Of a stretch of DNA of 64,000 nt, positions 9,369 through 18,182 are shown in pieces. Positions within the stretch are counted from its first letter, which is position 1. Each line of letters starts with the position of its first letter. The stretch comes from Pseudomonadota bacterium (GTDB lineage: Bacteria; Myxococcota; Myxococcia; Myxococcales; Myxococcaceae): the NCBI GenBank assembly GCA_023426545.1, contig JAFAAN010000174.1:61835-125834 (forward strand), written 5' to 3'. The notes beneath the pieces were generated by a model. The model saw only the letters and a program-made list of their open reading frames with translations, searched no databases and was not told the origin of the DNA. Both the position numbers and the translations under genes were made by a program.

Positions 9369-10036
9369 GGACGGCCCACGTGGACGTCGTCCCCACCGAG
9401 GACCTGCCCCAGCGCGCCGCGGAGTGGATGGCGCAGGCGCTCCAGGCCACGCTCGCCACCCAGCCCCGCGCCAGCCTGGCGCTGTCGGGTGGCAGCACGC
9501 CGGGCCCCGCCTACCGGGCGCTCTCGGCACGGACGCTGCCCTGGCAGCGCGTGGACATCTACTTCGTGGACGAGCGCTTCGTGCCGCCCGACCACGCGGA
9601 GAGCAACTACCGGCTGGTGGAGGACACCCTGCTGCGCCCGCTGCGGCTGCCGCCCTCGCAGGTCTTCCGGATGGAGGGCGAGCGCGAGGACCGCGACGCC
9701 GCCGCGCGCGACTACGCGGCGAAGCTCCCGCCCGTCCTGGACGTGGTGCTGCTGGGCATGGGCGAGGATGGGCACACGGCCAGCCTCTTCCCGGGCCACC
9801 CCGCCTTGGAGGAGCACCAGCAGCGCGTGCTGGCGGTGACAGGACCCAAGCCGCCCCCCTGGCGGCTGACGCTGACGCTGCCGGTGTTGCAGTCCGCGCG
9901 GCACGTGCTGACGCTGGTGTCGGGGGCAGGCAAGCGGGACACGGTGCGCCGGGCGCTGGCGGGGGACGTGAGCCTCCCCGTGGCCCGGGTGACGAACTCG
10001 GAATGGATGCTGGACCCCGCCGCCGCCGGGCGGTGA
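9365..10036 (+). CDS. pgl: 6-phosphogluconolactonase
   Basis: 223 residues, standard for the Pgl/DevB-type lactonase that hydrolyses 6-phosphoglucono-lactone. Motifs LALSGGSTPGPAY near the N-terminus and VLLGMGEDGHTASLFPGH in the middle are diagnostic of the family. The start is a GTG at 9365 that overlaps the zwf stop (GTGA), implying coupled translation. A longer frame back to 9227 exists but lies wholly inside zwf and is Arg-rich. It is the second gene of the zwf-pgl-gnd operon. Confidence 0.95.
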   Translation: MRTAHVDVVPTEDLPQRAAEWMAQALQATLATQPRASLALSGGSTPGPAYRALSARTLPWQRVDIYFVDERFVPPDHAESNYRLVEDTLLRPLRLPPSQVFRMEGEREDRDAAARDYAAKLPPVLDVVLLGMGEDGHTASLFPGHPALEEHQQRVLAVTGPKPPPWRLTLTLPVLQSARHVLTLVSGAGKRDTVRRALAGDVSLPVARVTNSEWMLDPAAAGR

Positions 10037-10072
10037 GGGGCCTTGTCTCGGACCTTCCAGGAGGAACCAACC

Positions 10073-11497
10073 ATGAGTGAGGCGAAGGGCGCGCAGTTCG
10101 GCGTGGCGGGAATGGGCGTCATGGGGGCGAGCCTCGCCCTCAACATCGCGGACCACGGCTTCCGGGTGGCGGTGTGGGACCGCCATGCGGAGCGCATCGA
10201 CGAGATGCACCGGAAGCACGGGCACCCCGAGGTCTGGGGCACCGAGTCGCTGGAGGCCTTCGTCCAGCGGCTGGAGCGTCCGCGCAGGGTGCTGCTGATG
10301 GTGACGGCGGGCGCCGCGGTGGACTCGATGGTGGAGCGCCTGCTGCCCCTGCTGTCCGAGGGCGACGTCATCATGGACGCCGGCAACTCGTGGTTCCTGG
10401 ACACGCGCCGCCGCGAGGAGCAGTGCAAGGCCCGGGGCATCCAGTTCCTGGGCGTCGGCGTGTCCGGCGGCGAGGAGGGCGCGCGCAACGGCCCGTCCAT
10501 CATGCCGGGCGGCGCACCCACGGCGTACGAGCTGGTGCGGCCCGTGTTCGAAGCCATCGCCGCGACGACGGACATGGGCCCGTGTGTCACCTACGTGGGA
10601 CCGGACGGCGCAGGGCACTTCGTGAAGATGGTGCACAACGGCATCGAGTACGCGGACATGCAGCTGCTCGCGGAGACGTACGACGTGCTGCGCCGGGGGC
10701 TCGGGCTGGAGGCGGACGCGCTGGCGGACCTGCTCGCCCACTGGGATGAGGGCATCGCCGGCTCCTTCCTGCTGGAGACGACCATCAAGGTGCTGCGCCA
10801 GAAGGACCCGGAGACGGGCAGGCCGCTGGTGGAGCTGGTGCTGGACAAGGCCGGCCAGAAGGGCACCGGGAAGTGGACGGTGCAGCTGGCGCTGGACCTG
10901 GGCGTCCCGATTCCCTCCATCGCCGCGGCGCTGGATGCGCGCATCCTGTCCTCCATGAAGGACGAGCGCGTCGCCGCCGCGACGAAGCTGAAGGCCCCCG
11001 ACGCGCGGCTCAGCAAGGAGGAGCAGGCGCAGCTCGCGGCGTGGACCCACGACGCGCTCTACGCGGCGCGCGTGGTGACGTATGCCCAGGGCATGCGGCT
11101 CATCCAGGCGGCGTCCCAGGAGTACGAGTGGAACATCCAGCTGGCGGAGCTGGCGCGCATCTGGCGGGGCGGCTGCATCATCCGCGCGAAGCTGCTCACG
11201 CCGCTGCGCGAGGCCTTCCTCCAGCAGCCGGGGCTGCCCAACCTGATGGTGTCCGACGCCTTCGCGCCGGTGCTGGAGCGCATGGCGCCTGCGTGGCGGC
11301 AGGTGGTGGGCGTGGCCACGCGCGTGGGCATCCCCGTCCCGGTGTTCAGCTCCTCGCTGGCGTACCTGGACAGCTACCGCACCGCGGAGCTGCCGCAGAA
11401 CCTCACGCAGGCGCAGCGCGATGCCTTCGGCGCGCACACGTACCAGCGCAAGGACCGGCCGGAGGCGGGCTTCGTCCACACGGAGTGGGGGAAGTAG
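10073..11497 (+). CDS. gnd: 6-phosphogluconate dehydrogenase, decarboxylating
   Basis: 474 residues, the full-length (not the short, YqeC-type) form. It converts 6-phosphogluconate to ribulose 5-phosphate, CO2 and NADPH. The N-terminal Rossmann motif GVAGMGVMGASLA, the substrate-binding segment GVSGGEEGARNGPSIMPGG and the catalytic KMVHNGIEYADMQ are all present. The ATG at 10073 has a strong ribosome site, AGGAGGAA, 7 bases upstream. It is the last gene of the pentose phosphate operon, 36 bases after pgl. Confidence 0.97.
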   Translation: MSEAKGAQFGVAGMGVMGASLALNIADHGFRVAVWDRHAERIDEMHRKHGHPEVWGTESLEAFVQRLERPRRVLLMVTAGAAVDSMVERLLPLLSEGDVIMDAGNSWFLDTRRREEQCKARGIQFLGVGVSGGEEGARNGPSIMPGGAPTAYELVRPVFEAIAATTDMGPCVTYVGPDGAGHFVKMVHNGIEYADMQLLAETYDVLRRGLGLEADALADLLAHWDEGIAGSFLLETTIKVLRQKDPETGRPLVELVLDKAGQKGTGKWTVQLALDLGVPIPSIAAALDARILSSMKDERVAAATKLKAPDARLSKEEQAQLAAWTHDALYAARVVTYAQGMRLIQAASQEYEWNIQLAELARIWRGGCIIRAKLLTPLREAFLQQPGLPNLMVSDAFAPVLERMAPAWRQVVGVATRVGIPVPVFSSSLAYLDSYRTAELPQNLTQAQRDAFGAHTYQRKDRPEAGFVHTEWGK

Positions 11498-11701
11498 CCT
11501 CGGCTGGCGCCCCGTGCGTCATCCCCGACCCGGCCAGGCTCGAACGTCTCCCCCGAGCCCGCGCCAGTTCGAGGAGCCCTGACAAATTCCATTCGATTCA
11601 AAAGACAACCCATCCGTGGGTTGCGCGGCATTGCGCGGCGCATCTTTCACGAACACCGCGCATGGGGCATCGTTGAGGCTCTCCCACAACGAGCCTCGAC
11701 C

Positions 11702-12871
11702 ATGACAATGGATGCCGGAGCGAAGCTGCTGCATGCGGTGCGCGAGCTGGCCCCTGCCCTCTCCGCTCGAAGCGCGGAGATTGAGCAGGCACGACAGCTC
11801 CCGACGGACCTCGTCGCCACGCTGAAGGAAATCGGTGTCTACAAGATGTTCGTGCCCCGAACGCACGGCGGCATGGGGCTGGACCTCGTCACGGGGCTGG
11901 ACGTCCTCTCCCAGCTGGCGCGCGCGGATGCCTCCACCGCGTGGACCATGATGATTGCCTCGGAGAGCCCCCAGATTTTCGCCCTGCTGGCGCGCGAGGA
12001 GTTCGACGCCATCTACGCCCAGGGCCCCAACGTCGCCGTGGGGGGCGCCTTCAACGCCCAGGGTCAGGCCGTGGCGGTGGACGGCGGCTACCGCGTCACC
12101 GGCCACTGGAACTTCGCCACCGGCTGCCGCCAGAGCGACTGGCTGTTCGGCAACTGCATCGTGCTCGGCCCGGACGGCAAGCCCCGCCCCGGCCCCGCCG
12201 AGGGCGTGCCGGAAACGCGCGCCATGCTGCTGCCCGCCAGGGACGTGCGCATCGTCGAGCACTGGGACGTGCTCGGCCTGCGCGGCACCGGCAGCCACGA
12301 CATCGCCATCGACGCCTTCGTCCCCCAGCGGAACAGCTTCGACATCTTCACCGGCCAGTCCTCCGTGCCGGGCCCCGGCTTCATCATGCCCGTGCTGCAC
12401 TACGCCATGCACATCGGCGCGGTGGCGGTGGGCATCGCCCAGGGCGCGGTGGATGACCTGCTCAGCCTCGCCCGCGCCGGCAAGCGCCGGCTGTATGCGC
12501 GCACCTCGATGGTGGACTCGCCCGTGTTCCGGAACCGGCTGGGCCGCGCGGAGACGGGCGCCCGCGCCGCGCACGACGCGCTCCGCCGCATGGGCGAGGT
12601 CTTCTGGGAGGCCTGCCAGCAGTCCCCCGCGACGGCCCTCACGCTGGCCCCGCAGGTGTCGTCCACCCTGACCTGGGCCGTGGAGACAGCCGCCGGGGTG
12701 GTGACGGCCTGCTACCACGCCGGCGGCGGCACCTCCGTGCGTGACGGCACCCCGCTCCAGCGCCGCTTCCGCGACATCCACACCCTCACCCAGCACGCGG
12801 CGGTCGCGGAGGGCTGGTTCACCCAGGAGGGCAGCGCGCTCCTGGGCTTCCCCGTCCTCTTCGAGGCCTGA
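11702..12871 (+). CDS. Acyl-CoA dehydrogenase-fold flavin-dependent monooxygenase
   Basis: 389 residues of the acyl-CoA dehydrogenase fold. The N-terminal helical domain holds MFVPRTHGGMGLDLVTG. The middle beta domain has VTGHWNFATGCRQSDW. The C-terminal four-helix domain ends with GGTSVRDGTPLQRRFRDIHT..QH. That last pattern (xxPLQRxxRDxxxxxxH) is what I know from the two-component flavin monooxygenase oxygenases (HsaA, HpaH-like, DszC group), and no acyl-CoA dehydrogenase Glu base is evident, so oxygenation with reduced FMN/FAD from a separate reductase is more likely than dehydrogenation. No reductase gene lies nearby, and the substrate is unknown. ATG 11702 lacks a clear ribosome site. An inverted repeat GAGGCTC/GAGCCTC sits just before the start. 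It converges with the acyl-CoA synthetase gene. Confidence 0.8.
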   Translation: MTMDAGAKLLHAVRELAPALSARSAEIEQARQLPTDLVATLKEIGVYKMFVPRTHGGMGLDLVTGLDVLSQLARADASTAWTMMIASESPQIFALLAREEFDAIYAQGPNVAVGGAFNAQGQAVAVDGGYRVTGHWNFATGCRQSDWLFGNCIVLGPDGKPRPGPAEGVPETRAMLLPARDVRIVEHWDVLGLRGTGSHDIAIDAFVPQRNSFDIFTGQSSVPGPGFIMPVLHYAMHIGAVAVGIAQGAVDDLLSLARAGKRRLYARTSMVDSPVFRNRLGRAETGARAAHDALRRMGEVFWEACQQSPATALTLAPQVSSTLTWAVETAAGVVTACYHAGGGTSVRDGTPLQRRFRDIHTLTQHAAVAEGWFTQEGSALLGFPVLFEA

Positions 12872-12880
12872 CGGCCGCCG

Positions 12881-14515
12881 CTACTTCTGCGAGGAGCGCA
12901 GCTCCGCGCGGCGAATCTTGCCGCTCACCGTCTTGGGCAGCTCGGTGACGAACTCGATGTCGCGCGGGTACTTGTACGGGGCCGTGGTCCGCTTCACGTG
13001 CTCCTGCAACGCCTGCGCGAGCGCCGGAGAGGCGGTGTGCCCCGGCGCCAGCACCACGAAGGCCTTCACCCGCTGGCCAATCTTGTCGTCCGGCACGCCG
13101 ATGACGGCGGACTCCGCCACCGCGTCATGCTCCAGCAACGCGGACTCCACCTCGAAGGGGCCCACCCGGTAGCCCGACGTCTTGATGACGTCATCGGCGC
13201 GGCCCACGAACCAGAAGTAGCCGTCCGCGTCCCTCACCGCCCGGTCGCCCGTCACGTACCAGTCCCCGCGCCGGCAGGCCGCGTTGGCCGCGTCATCGCC
13301 CAGGTACCCCTGGAACAGGCCCACCGGGCGCTCGGGGAACACGCGCACGGCGATGTCCCCCTCCTGCCCGTCCGCCACTTCCTGCCCCTGGTCGTCGATG
13401 ATGCCCACCGTGAAGCCCGGGGACGGCTTGCCCATGGAGCCCACGCGCGGCTCCAGCGAAGGGAACATGCCGACAATCATCACCGTCTCCGTCTGCCCGT
13501 AGCCCTCGCGGATGTGCAGCCCGGTGGCGGCCTTCCATGCGTCGATGACCTCCGGGTTGAGCGGCTCGCCCGCGCTCACCGAGTGGCGAAGGGAGGACAG
13601 GTCGAAGGCCTTCAAGTCCTGGAGCACCAGGGCCCGCCATGCGGTGGGGGGCGCGCAGAAGGTGGTGACCTTCTGCGTCTCCAGCACCTTCAGCAGCTTC
13701 GCGGGCTCGAAGCGGCCCCGGAAGTCATGGACGACGTTGCACGCGCCCTGGCTCCACGGCCCGAAGAGCTTGCCCCAGGCGCACTTGGCCCAGCCGGTGT
13801 CGCTGAGCGTCAGGTGCCGGTCCTCCGGCGTCAGGTCCAGCCAGTAGCGGCCGGTAATCACATGCCCCTGCCCGTAGCTGGCCTGCGTGTGCAGCACCAT
13901 CTTCGGCATGCCCGTGGTTCCGGACGTGAAGTAGATGAGCAGCGGCGCGTCCGCGCGCGTCGGCTCGAACCCCGCGCCCGCGCCGGCCTCCGCGACGCCG
14001 GACTCGTAGCGCACCCAGGGCGCGGGCGCGCCCTCGCCCACCGCCACCCAGGTCCGCACCTGGGCCGTCCCCGCCAGTCCCTCGAAGCGCTCCAGGCAGC
14101 TCACGTCCGCAATCACCGCCCGGGCGTCGGCCACCTCCAGGCGGTAGCGGATGTCCTTGGGCGTGAGCATGGGCGTGCCGGGCATGAAGACGATGCCCGC
14201 GCGGATACAGCCCAGCACCAGGAACCACCACTCCGGCACGCGCGGCATCATGATGAAGACGCGCTCACCCCGGCGCAGTCCCTGGGCCACGAGAAAGTGC
14301 GCGGCGTGCAGCGAGCGCCGCCGCAAGTCCTCCCACGTGAAGCGCCGCTGCTGCCCCGCCTCGTCGGACCACAGCAGGGCCAGCGCGTCCGGGCGCTCGG
14401 CGGCGTGCCGGTCGATGACGTCGGTGGCGAAATTGAAATGCTCGGGCCGCTCCCACCGGAAGTCCCGGCGGGTGGACTCGTAGTCATTCATGTTCCGGGG
14501 CGACGGCGACGACAT
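12881..14515 (-). CDS. Medium-chain acyl-CoA synthetase-like AMP-binding enzyme
   Basis: 544 residues of the ANL superfamily; activates a carboxylic acid with ATP and loads it on CoA. The P-loop YFTSGTTGMPKMVLH, the A5 motif GYGQTE, the hinge region FVGRADDVIKTSGYRVGPFE and the C-terminal catalytic lysine in LPKTVSGKIRRAELR are intact. The overall pattern (N-terminal FNFATDVIDRHA, TGWAKCAWGKLFGPW) matches medium-chain acyl-CoA or acetoacetyl-CoA type synthetases (ACSM group) more than fatty acid FadD. The ATG at 14515 is preceded by AGGAG at 8 bases; a second ATG at 14491 is possible. It converges with the monooxygenase-like gene, 9 bases apart. The acid substrate is not deducible. Confidence 0.88.
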   Translation of the reverse strand: MSSPSPRNMNDYESTRRDFRWERPEHFNFATDVIDRHAAERPDALALLWSDEAGQQRRFTWEDLRRRSLHAAHFLVAQGLRRGERVFIMMPRVPEWWFLVLGCIRAGIVFMPGTPMLTPKDIRYRLEVADARAVIADVSCLERFEGLAGTAQVRTWVAVGEGAPAPWVRYESGVAEAGAGAGFEPTRADAPLLIYFTSGTTGMPKMVLHTQASYGQGHVITGRYWLDLTPEDRHLTLSDTGWAKCAWGKLFGPWSQGACNVVHDFRGRFEPAKLLKVLETQKVTTFCAPPTAWRALVLQDLKAFDLSSLRHSVSAGEPLNPEVIDAWKAATGLHIREGYGQTETVMIVGMFPSLEPRVGSMGKPSPGFTVGIIDDQGQEVADGQEGDIAVRVFPERPVGLFQGYLGDDAANAACRRGDWYVTGDRAVRDADGYFWFVGRADDVIKTSGYRVGPFEVESALLEHDAVAESAVIGVPDDKIGQRVKAFVVLAPGHTASPALAQALQEHVKRTTAPYKYPRDIEFVTELPKTVSGKIRRAELRSSQK

Positions 14516-14640
14516 GGTGCTGACTCCTGGGCGAGAGAAACCAACCGCCAGAGCCTGCCACGCCAGCCCCGCCCCGTCCGCCGCGAGCACCTCCTTCGCC
14601 CGCTGCCCGACACGCGCCTGCATGGCACCCATGAAAGCAA

Positions 14641-14668
14641 GAGGCCGGCCCTGTCACAGGCCGGCCTC
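14641..14668 (-). terminator. Stem-loop terminator after the anti-sigma gene
   Basis: The arms GAGGCCGG and CCGGCCTC are separated by a short CTGT/ACAG extended stem with one bulged base. On the minus strand the stem is followed by CTTGCTTTC, a weak T-rich tail. It lies 59 bases past the stop of the anti-sigma gene and upstream of the acyl-CoA synthetase start, so it separates two genes on the same strand. Confidence 0.6.
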
Positions 14669-14726
14669 CGCGCTGCCCCGCCGCACCTGACGGGCGCGGG
14701 CGTCTCCCTTCACACCGGGAAGGGAC

Positions 14727-16130
14727 TCAGTTGATCTCCGAGCACGGGAAGAGCGTGTTGTACGCCCCACACGTGCGGAGCGTGGCCAGCAGCAGCTGCT
14801 CGGCGGCGGCGGCGCGGCCCACGGCGTCCTCACCCCGCGCGCGCTCGCGGTCCGCGAGCAGGTTCAGCCACGGGTCCCTGGAGCCGTGGGCGTACCGCTG
14901 TAGCGCCTTGAGCGCCTCGGCGTCCTTCGCCGCCTCGCCCGTGTGGAGCAGCGCGCCGACATACAGGTCGGTCTCCTGGGAGGCCCGCAGCGTCTCCACC
15001 AGCCCCGGCACGGCCTCGCCCTTCATCAGCCGCGCATAGTCGCGCGCCAGCGGTGCCCGGACGTTGAAGTCGCGCGCCGCCATGTCCCGGACGTAGTCCT
15101 GGAGCACCGAGCCCCCGCCCAGCTGGTCCAGCGCCGTGGCGAGCGGCATCAGCGCGGAGACCTCTTCCGCCGAGGCCGCCGTGCGCACGGCCTCATACAG
15201 GGCCGCCCGCGTCACCGCCGGCTGCTGCCGCACCAGGTGCGACGCATCCGCCGCGCCCCCGGTGAGCTGCGCCCACGTCTCACGCACCTGACGCTGCCAC
15301 CGGGCCGCCTCCGCGTCGCGCAGCGCGCGCAGCTCGTCCGCCCGCTGCTCCGCCGCCTGCTTCCAGCCCGCTTCCTGCCCCGGCAGCGCGGCGACGTCGC
15401 GGAACGACGCCTCCGCCTGCTTCAGCAGCCCCAGCCCCCGCAGCGCCAGGCCGCGGTTCCACAGCGCCTGCGCATGGCGCGGCTCCTGGCTCAGCGCTCC
15501 GCCGAGCAGGTTCAGCGCCTCTTCCCAGCGCTGTGCGCTGAGGGCCACCACCGCCCGGTCATTGTCCTTGTCCGCCGAGGCCGGCGCCCGGGACAGGAAG
15601 GACTCCGCCTGCTGCCAGTCCCCTCGCAGCGCGTACGCCGCGGCGATGCCCCGGAAGTCCTGCTGCTCCTCCAGCTCCGCCAGGGGCCGCAGCGGCAGCG
15701 GGTTCGCCGTGGCCGTGGTGCCGCGCATCGGCTCGTAGGGCAGGAAGCGGTCCGCCTTCGAGTAGCTGAGCCGCGCCTCCAGCGTCCGCGAGCCGGCGCT
15801 CGCCAGCCACACGTCCACGGCGGGCTCCGGCTGCGCCTGGAAGCGGAACACCCCCACCGCCGCCAGCCCCGCCGCCAGCGCCACCGGCACCAGCGTGCGC
15901 GAGGCCCGCTGCATCCACGGCCGCAGCGGCGTCACCTTCGTCTCCAGCGCGGGCGCCGCCTCGGCGGCCCCTCCCAGGGCCCGGGCGGCCAGCAGCTCCA
16001 GCTGTAGGACGTCCCTCAGCCCCGCCTCACACTCCGGACAGCGCGCCAGGTGCTGGCGGAAGGACTCCGCGTCGGGCGCGGACAGCTCGCCGTCGACGAA
16101 GAGGTGCAGCTTGGTGCATGGCGTATTCAT
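14727..16130 (-). CDS. Zinc-finger anti-sigma factor with a long TPR-like output domain
   Basis: 467 residues. An N-terminal anti-sigma zinc finger (HxxxCxxC with H27, C31, C34) binds and holds the ECF sigma factor encoded just upstream. One transmembrane segment follows at about residues 80-100. The remaining 360 residues are helical repeat-like and are co-linear with the N-terminal half of the CHAT protease at 18183-20927: both carry EARL, GIAAAYAL, PRHAQA-WNR and a DPW-NL segment in the same order. The homology stops close to this protein's C-terminus, so it looks like the same architecture without the protease domain. The ATG at 16130 overlaps the sigma factor stop (ATGA). The longer frame to 16703 is antisense noise. 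The location and mechanism of the output domain are inferred. Confidence 0.88.
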   Translation of the reverse strand: MNTPCTKLHLFVDGELSAPDAESFRQHLARCPECEAGLRDVLQLELLAARALGGAAEAAPALETKVTPLRPWMQRASRTLVPVALAAGLAAVGVFRFQAQPEPAVDVWLASAGSRTLEARLSYSKADRFLPYEPMRGTTATANPLPLRPLAELEEQQDFRGIAAAYALRGDWQQAESFLSRAPASADKDNDRAVVALSAQRWEEALNLLGGALSQEPRHAQALWNRGLALRGLGLLKQAEASFRDVAALPGQEAGWKQAAEQRADELRALRDAEAARWQRQVRETWAQLTGGAADASHLVRQQPAVTRAALYEAVRTAASAEEVSALMPLATALDQLGGGSVLQDYVRDMAARDFNVRAPLARDYARLMKGEAVPGLVETLRASQETDLYVGALLHTGEAAKDAEALKALQRYAHGSRDPWLNLLADRERARGEDAVGRAAAAEQLLLATLRTCGAYNTLFPCSEIN

Positions 16131-16687
16131 GAGCTCGTGGCCCCCTGCTCCCGGGCTACCGCCACCTGGGGCAGCAGCAGTTCCTTCAAATCCCTGCGGG
16201 CCAGGGTGAGCCAGCTGCCCACGGTGCCCACGGGAACATTGAAATGCTCGGCGATAGCGGTGTAGCGCTTCCCTTCCGCGTGCAGGCGATAGGCGTCCCG
16301 CAGGTGCGGCTTCAGCCGCTCGATGGCTTTCTGGAACGCGTCGGTGCTCACCAGCTCCCAGTTCTCCTGGGTCTCCTCCGGCGACACCGCCAGGTCCTGG
16401 ACCAGCGCCAGGTGCGGCAGCCCCCGGGACTCCGTTCGCTGGCGGCGGCAGTAGTCCAGGAAGCGGTTCGTCATCGTCGTACACAGCCACGCGGCGGCCG
16501 CGGAGTCCGTGCGGTCCTTCAGGTGGTCGAACTCCGGCATCGCCCGCTCGAAGGCCTCCTGGACCAGGTCGTCCGGCTCCAGGCTGGAACGGGCACACAA
16601 CCGGCGGGCCAGCCCCAGAAGGCTGGGCCGATGCTGACGGATGAACGCTTCGAAGCGCCTCCGCTCCCGGTTGAAGAGGTCCGACAT
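16127..16687 (-). CDS. ECF-type RNA polymerase sigma factor
   Basis: 186 residues with the two conserved ECF regions: sigma-2 (PDDLVQEAFERAM, then WLCTTMTNRFLDYCRR) and sigma-4 (helix-turn-helix YTAIAEHFNVPVGTVGSWL). It directs RNA polymerase to a regulon that probably includes its own operon. It is translationally coupled to the anti-sigma gene by a four-base overlap. The leader contains GGGAAAC about 30 bases before the ATG, resembling the -35 element of ECF promoters, but I see no convincing -10. The ATG at 16687 has GGGAG upstream. The subgroup was not assigned. Confidence 0.93.
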   Translation of the reverse strand: MSDLFNRERRRFEAFIRQHRPSLLGLARRLCARSSLEPDDLVQEAFERAMPEFDHLKDRTDSAAAAWLCTTMTNRFLDYCRRQRTESRGLPHLALVQDLAVSPEETQENWELVSTDAFQKAIERLKPHLRDAYRLHAEGKRYTAIAEHFNVPVGTVGSWLTLARRDLKELLLPQVAVAREQGATSS

Positions 16688-16784
16688 GAAGCCCCACTCC
16701 CATGCGCGCCTGCGTGTTTCCCAGTCAAAGACGCGCCCCGGTCCAATCCTTGAGAAGAAAAAAGAGGCATCCGGGTAGAAAAAT

Positions 16785-16814
16785 GCCCGGGAGGGTGAAA
16801 AACCCCGCCCGGGC
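16785..16814 (-). terminator. Rho-independent terminator of the 61-residue gene
   Basis: The arms GCCCGGG (16808-16814 side) and CCCGGGC (16785-16791) flank a 16-base loop, followed on the minus strand by ATTTTTC. It lies 7 bases past the stop of the small gene at 16822 and upstream of the sigma factor gene. A canonical stem plus T-run is rare in this GC-rich DNA and supports a real transcript ending here. Confidence 0.75.
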
Positions 16815-16821
16815 CTGGAGT

Positions 16822-17007
16822 TCAGCGAGCCTGGCTGGCGCTGGAATGCTCCGGCCCGGCCAGCGGGGGAACCGCTGGCGGAGGCAGCGGGAGCCGCTTC
16901 CGTGGGGCGACCGTGGCCGTGTCGCAGTTGACGTAGGTGTTCTTGACGTGAGCTTCGCCGGACTCGGAATCCAAGCTACCGGCCATGAGGGATTCGACGG
17001 GCGTCAT
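16822..17007 (-). CDS. Small protein of unknown function (61 residues)
   Basis: I do not recognise this protein. From ATG 17007 it is 61 residues: an acidic/polar N-terminal half with NTYVNCDTATV and a C-terminal proline-rich half (LPLPPPAVPPL). There is no signal peptide or membrane segment. A ribosome site GAGGTG lies about 9 bases upstream of the ATG, third positions are GC-rich, and a clear intrinsic terminator follows, so it is probably a true gene. A longer Cys/His-rich version back to 17121 is possible but has no ribosome site I can see. It is divergent from the JmjC hydroxylase gene (140 bases between starts) and upstream of the sigma factor gene. Confidence 0.55.
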   Translation of the reverse strand: MTPVESLMAGSLDSESGEAHVKNTYVNCDTATVAPRKRLPLPPPAVPPLAGPEHSSASQAR

Positions 17008-17147
17008 GAGCGCTCGCACCTCGTAGTGGGTTTGGGCTGAAAGCAGACATGGGTGATACGGACAACACGAACAGTCCTTATCATGACACGCGCCAACCCC
17101 GTGCATCTGACAGGGCGGCACGCGACACGGAATTCACGGAGTTCTGA

Positions 17148-18152
17148 ATGAGCAGGGAAGATTCGCGGCTGGCAATGGAATGGCACACCTGGCTGGCGGA
17201 GAACCTCGCCCTGGGCGTGAGCGCGGAGGACGCGCAGCAGGTGCTGGTGGACGCGGGCGTGGAGGCGGCGCTGGCGCAGCGGGAGATTGCCACGGCCCAG
17301 GCGCACCCCTACGTGGTGGCGGCGCGGCGGATTGGCCGGCGCTACGAGTGGCTGGAGGCGCTGGCGGACCTCTACGCGGAGCTGCACCGCCAGTCGGGCG
17401 AGGTGCGGCTGGAGAAGCGCCGGGGCGTGACGCCAGAGGAGTTCTTCTCGCGCTACTACTTCGGCCACCGGCCGGTGGTGTTGCAAGGCTTCATGGAGGA
17501 CTGGCCGGCGATGCGCCGCTGGTCGCTGACGGACTTCCGGGAGCGCTTCGGGGACGTGGAGGTGGAAATCATGTCCGGGCGCAACACCAACCCGGACCAC
17601 GCCTCGCAGCCCGACAAGCACCGTCAGGTGGTGAGGCTGCGTGAATACGTGGACATGGTGGAGACGGGCGGCGAGACGAACGACTTCTACATGGTGCCGC
17701 GCAACGAGAACTGGAAGCGCGACGGCCTGGCCCGGCTGCGCGAGGACATCCGCGCGCCCGCGGGCATCATCGACCCGGAGCTGCGTCCGGACATGACGAC
17801 GCTGCTGCTGGGCCCTCCGGGCACCGTCACCCCGCTGCACCATGACAACATGAACGTGCTGCTGGGACAGGTGATGGGCCGCAAGCACGTGCGGCTGGTG
17901 CCGTCCTTCCAGCGCCACCTCGTGTACCCGCGCCATGGCACCTTCAGCGCGGTGGACGCGGCGACCCCGGACCCGGCGCGCTTCCCGCTCTACGGCGAGG
18001 CCACCGTCCTGGAGGCCGTGGTGGAGCCCGGCGAGCTGCTCTTCCTGCCCGTCGGTTGGTGGCACTGGGTGCGCGCCCTGGACGTGAGCGCCACCGTCAC
18101 GTTCCATCATTTCCAGCTCCCAGGAGGCAACACGCACCTGCGGACTCCGCAA
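17148..18152 (+). CDS. JmjC/cupin_8 family hydroxylase, stop codon apparently lost
   Basis: The family domain covers about 334 residues. Cupin_8/JmjC proteins are Fe(II)/2-oxoglutarate oxygenases that hydroxylate Asn, Asp or other protein side chains. The iron ligands are visible: H231-x-D233 in LHHDNMN and the distal H306 in GWWHWVRAL. A helical N-terminal module (WHTWLAENLALG) precedes it. The natural end is expected just after PGGNTHLRTP, where the frame reads CAA (18150-18152). A single T-to-C change from TAA would explain why the frame runs on to 20816, antisense to the CHAT gene. The end I give is that inferred ancestral stop; a sequencing error is the other explanation. ATG 17148 has GGAG ten bases upstream. 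Confidence 0.75.
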
Positions 18153-18157
18153 TTGGC

Positions 18158-18177
18158 GGCGGGCGGCGCCGCCCGCC
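18158..18177. terminator. Perfect 20-base palindrome between convergent genes
   Basis: GGCGGGCGGC is followed directly by its exact reverse complement GCCGCCCGCC. It lies between the expected end of the hydroxylase gene and the stop of the CHAT gene, where a bidirectional terminator hairpin is expected. There is no T-run on either side, so Rho-dependent ending or mRNA 3'-end protection is as likely. Confidence 0.6.
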
Positions 18178-18182
18178 CTCGC

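Noticed and set aside
9290..11479. A 729-residue minus-strand open frame
   Set aside because: Antisense to pgl and gnd; no motif and shadow composition.
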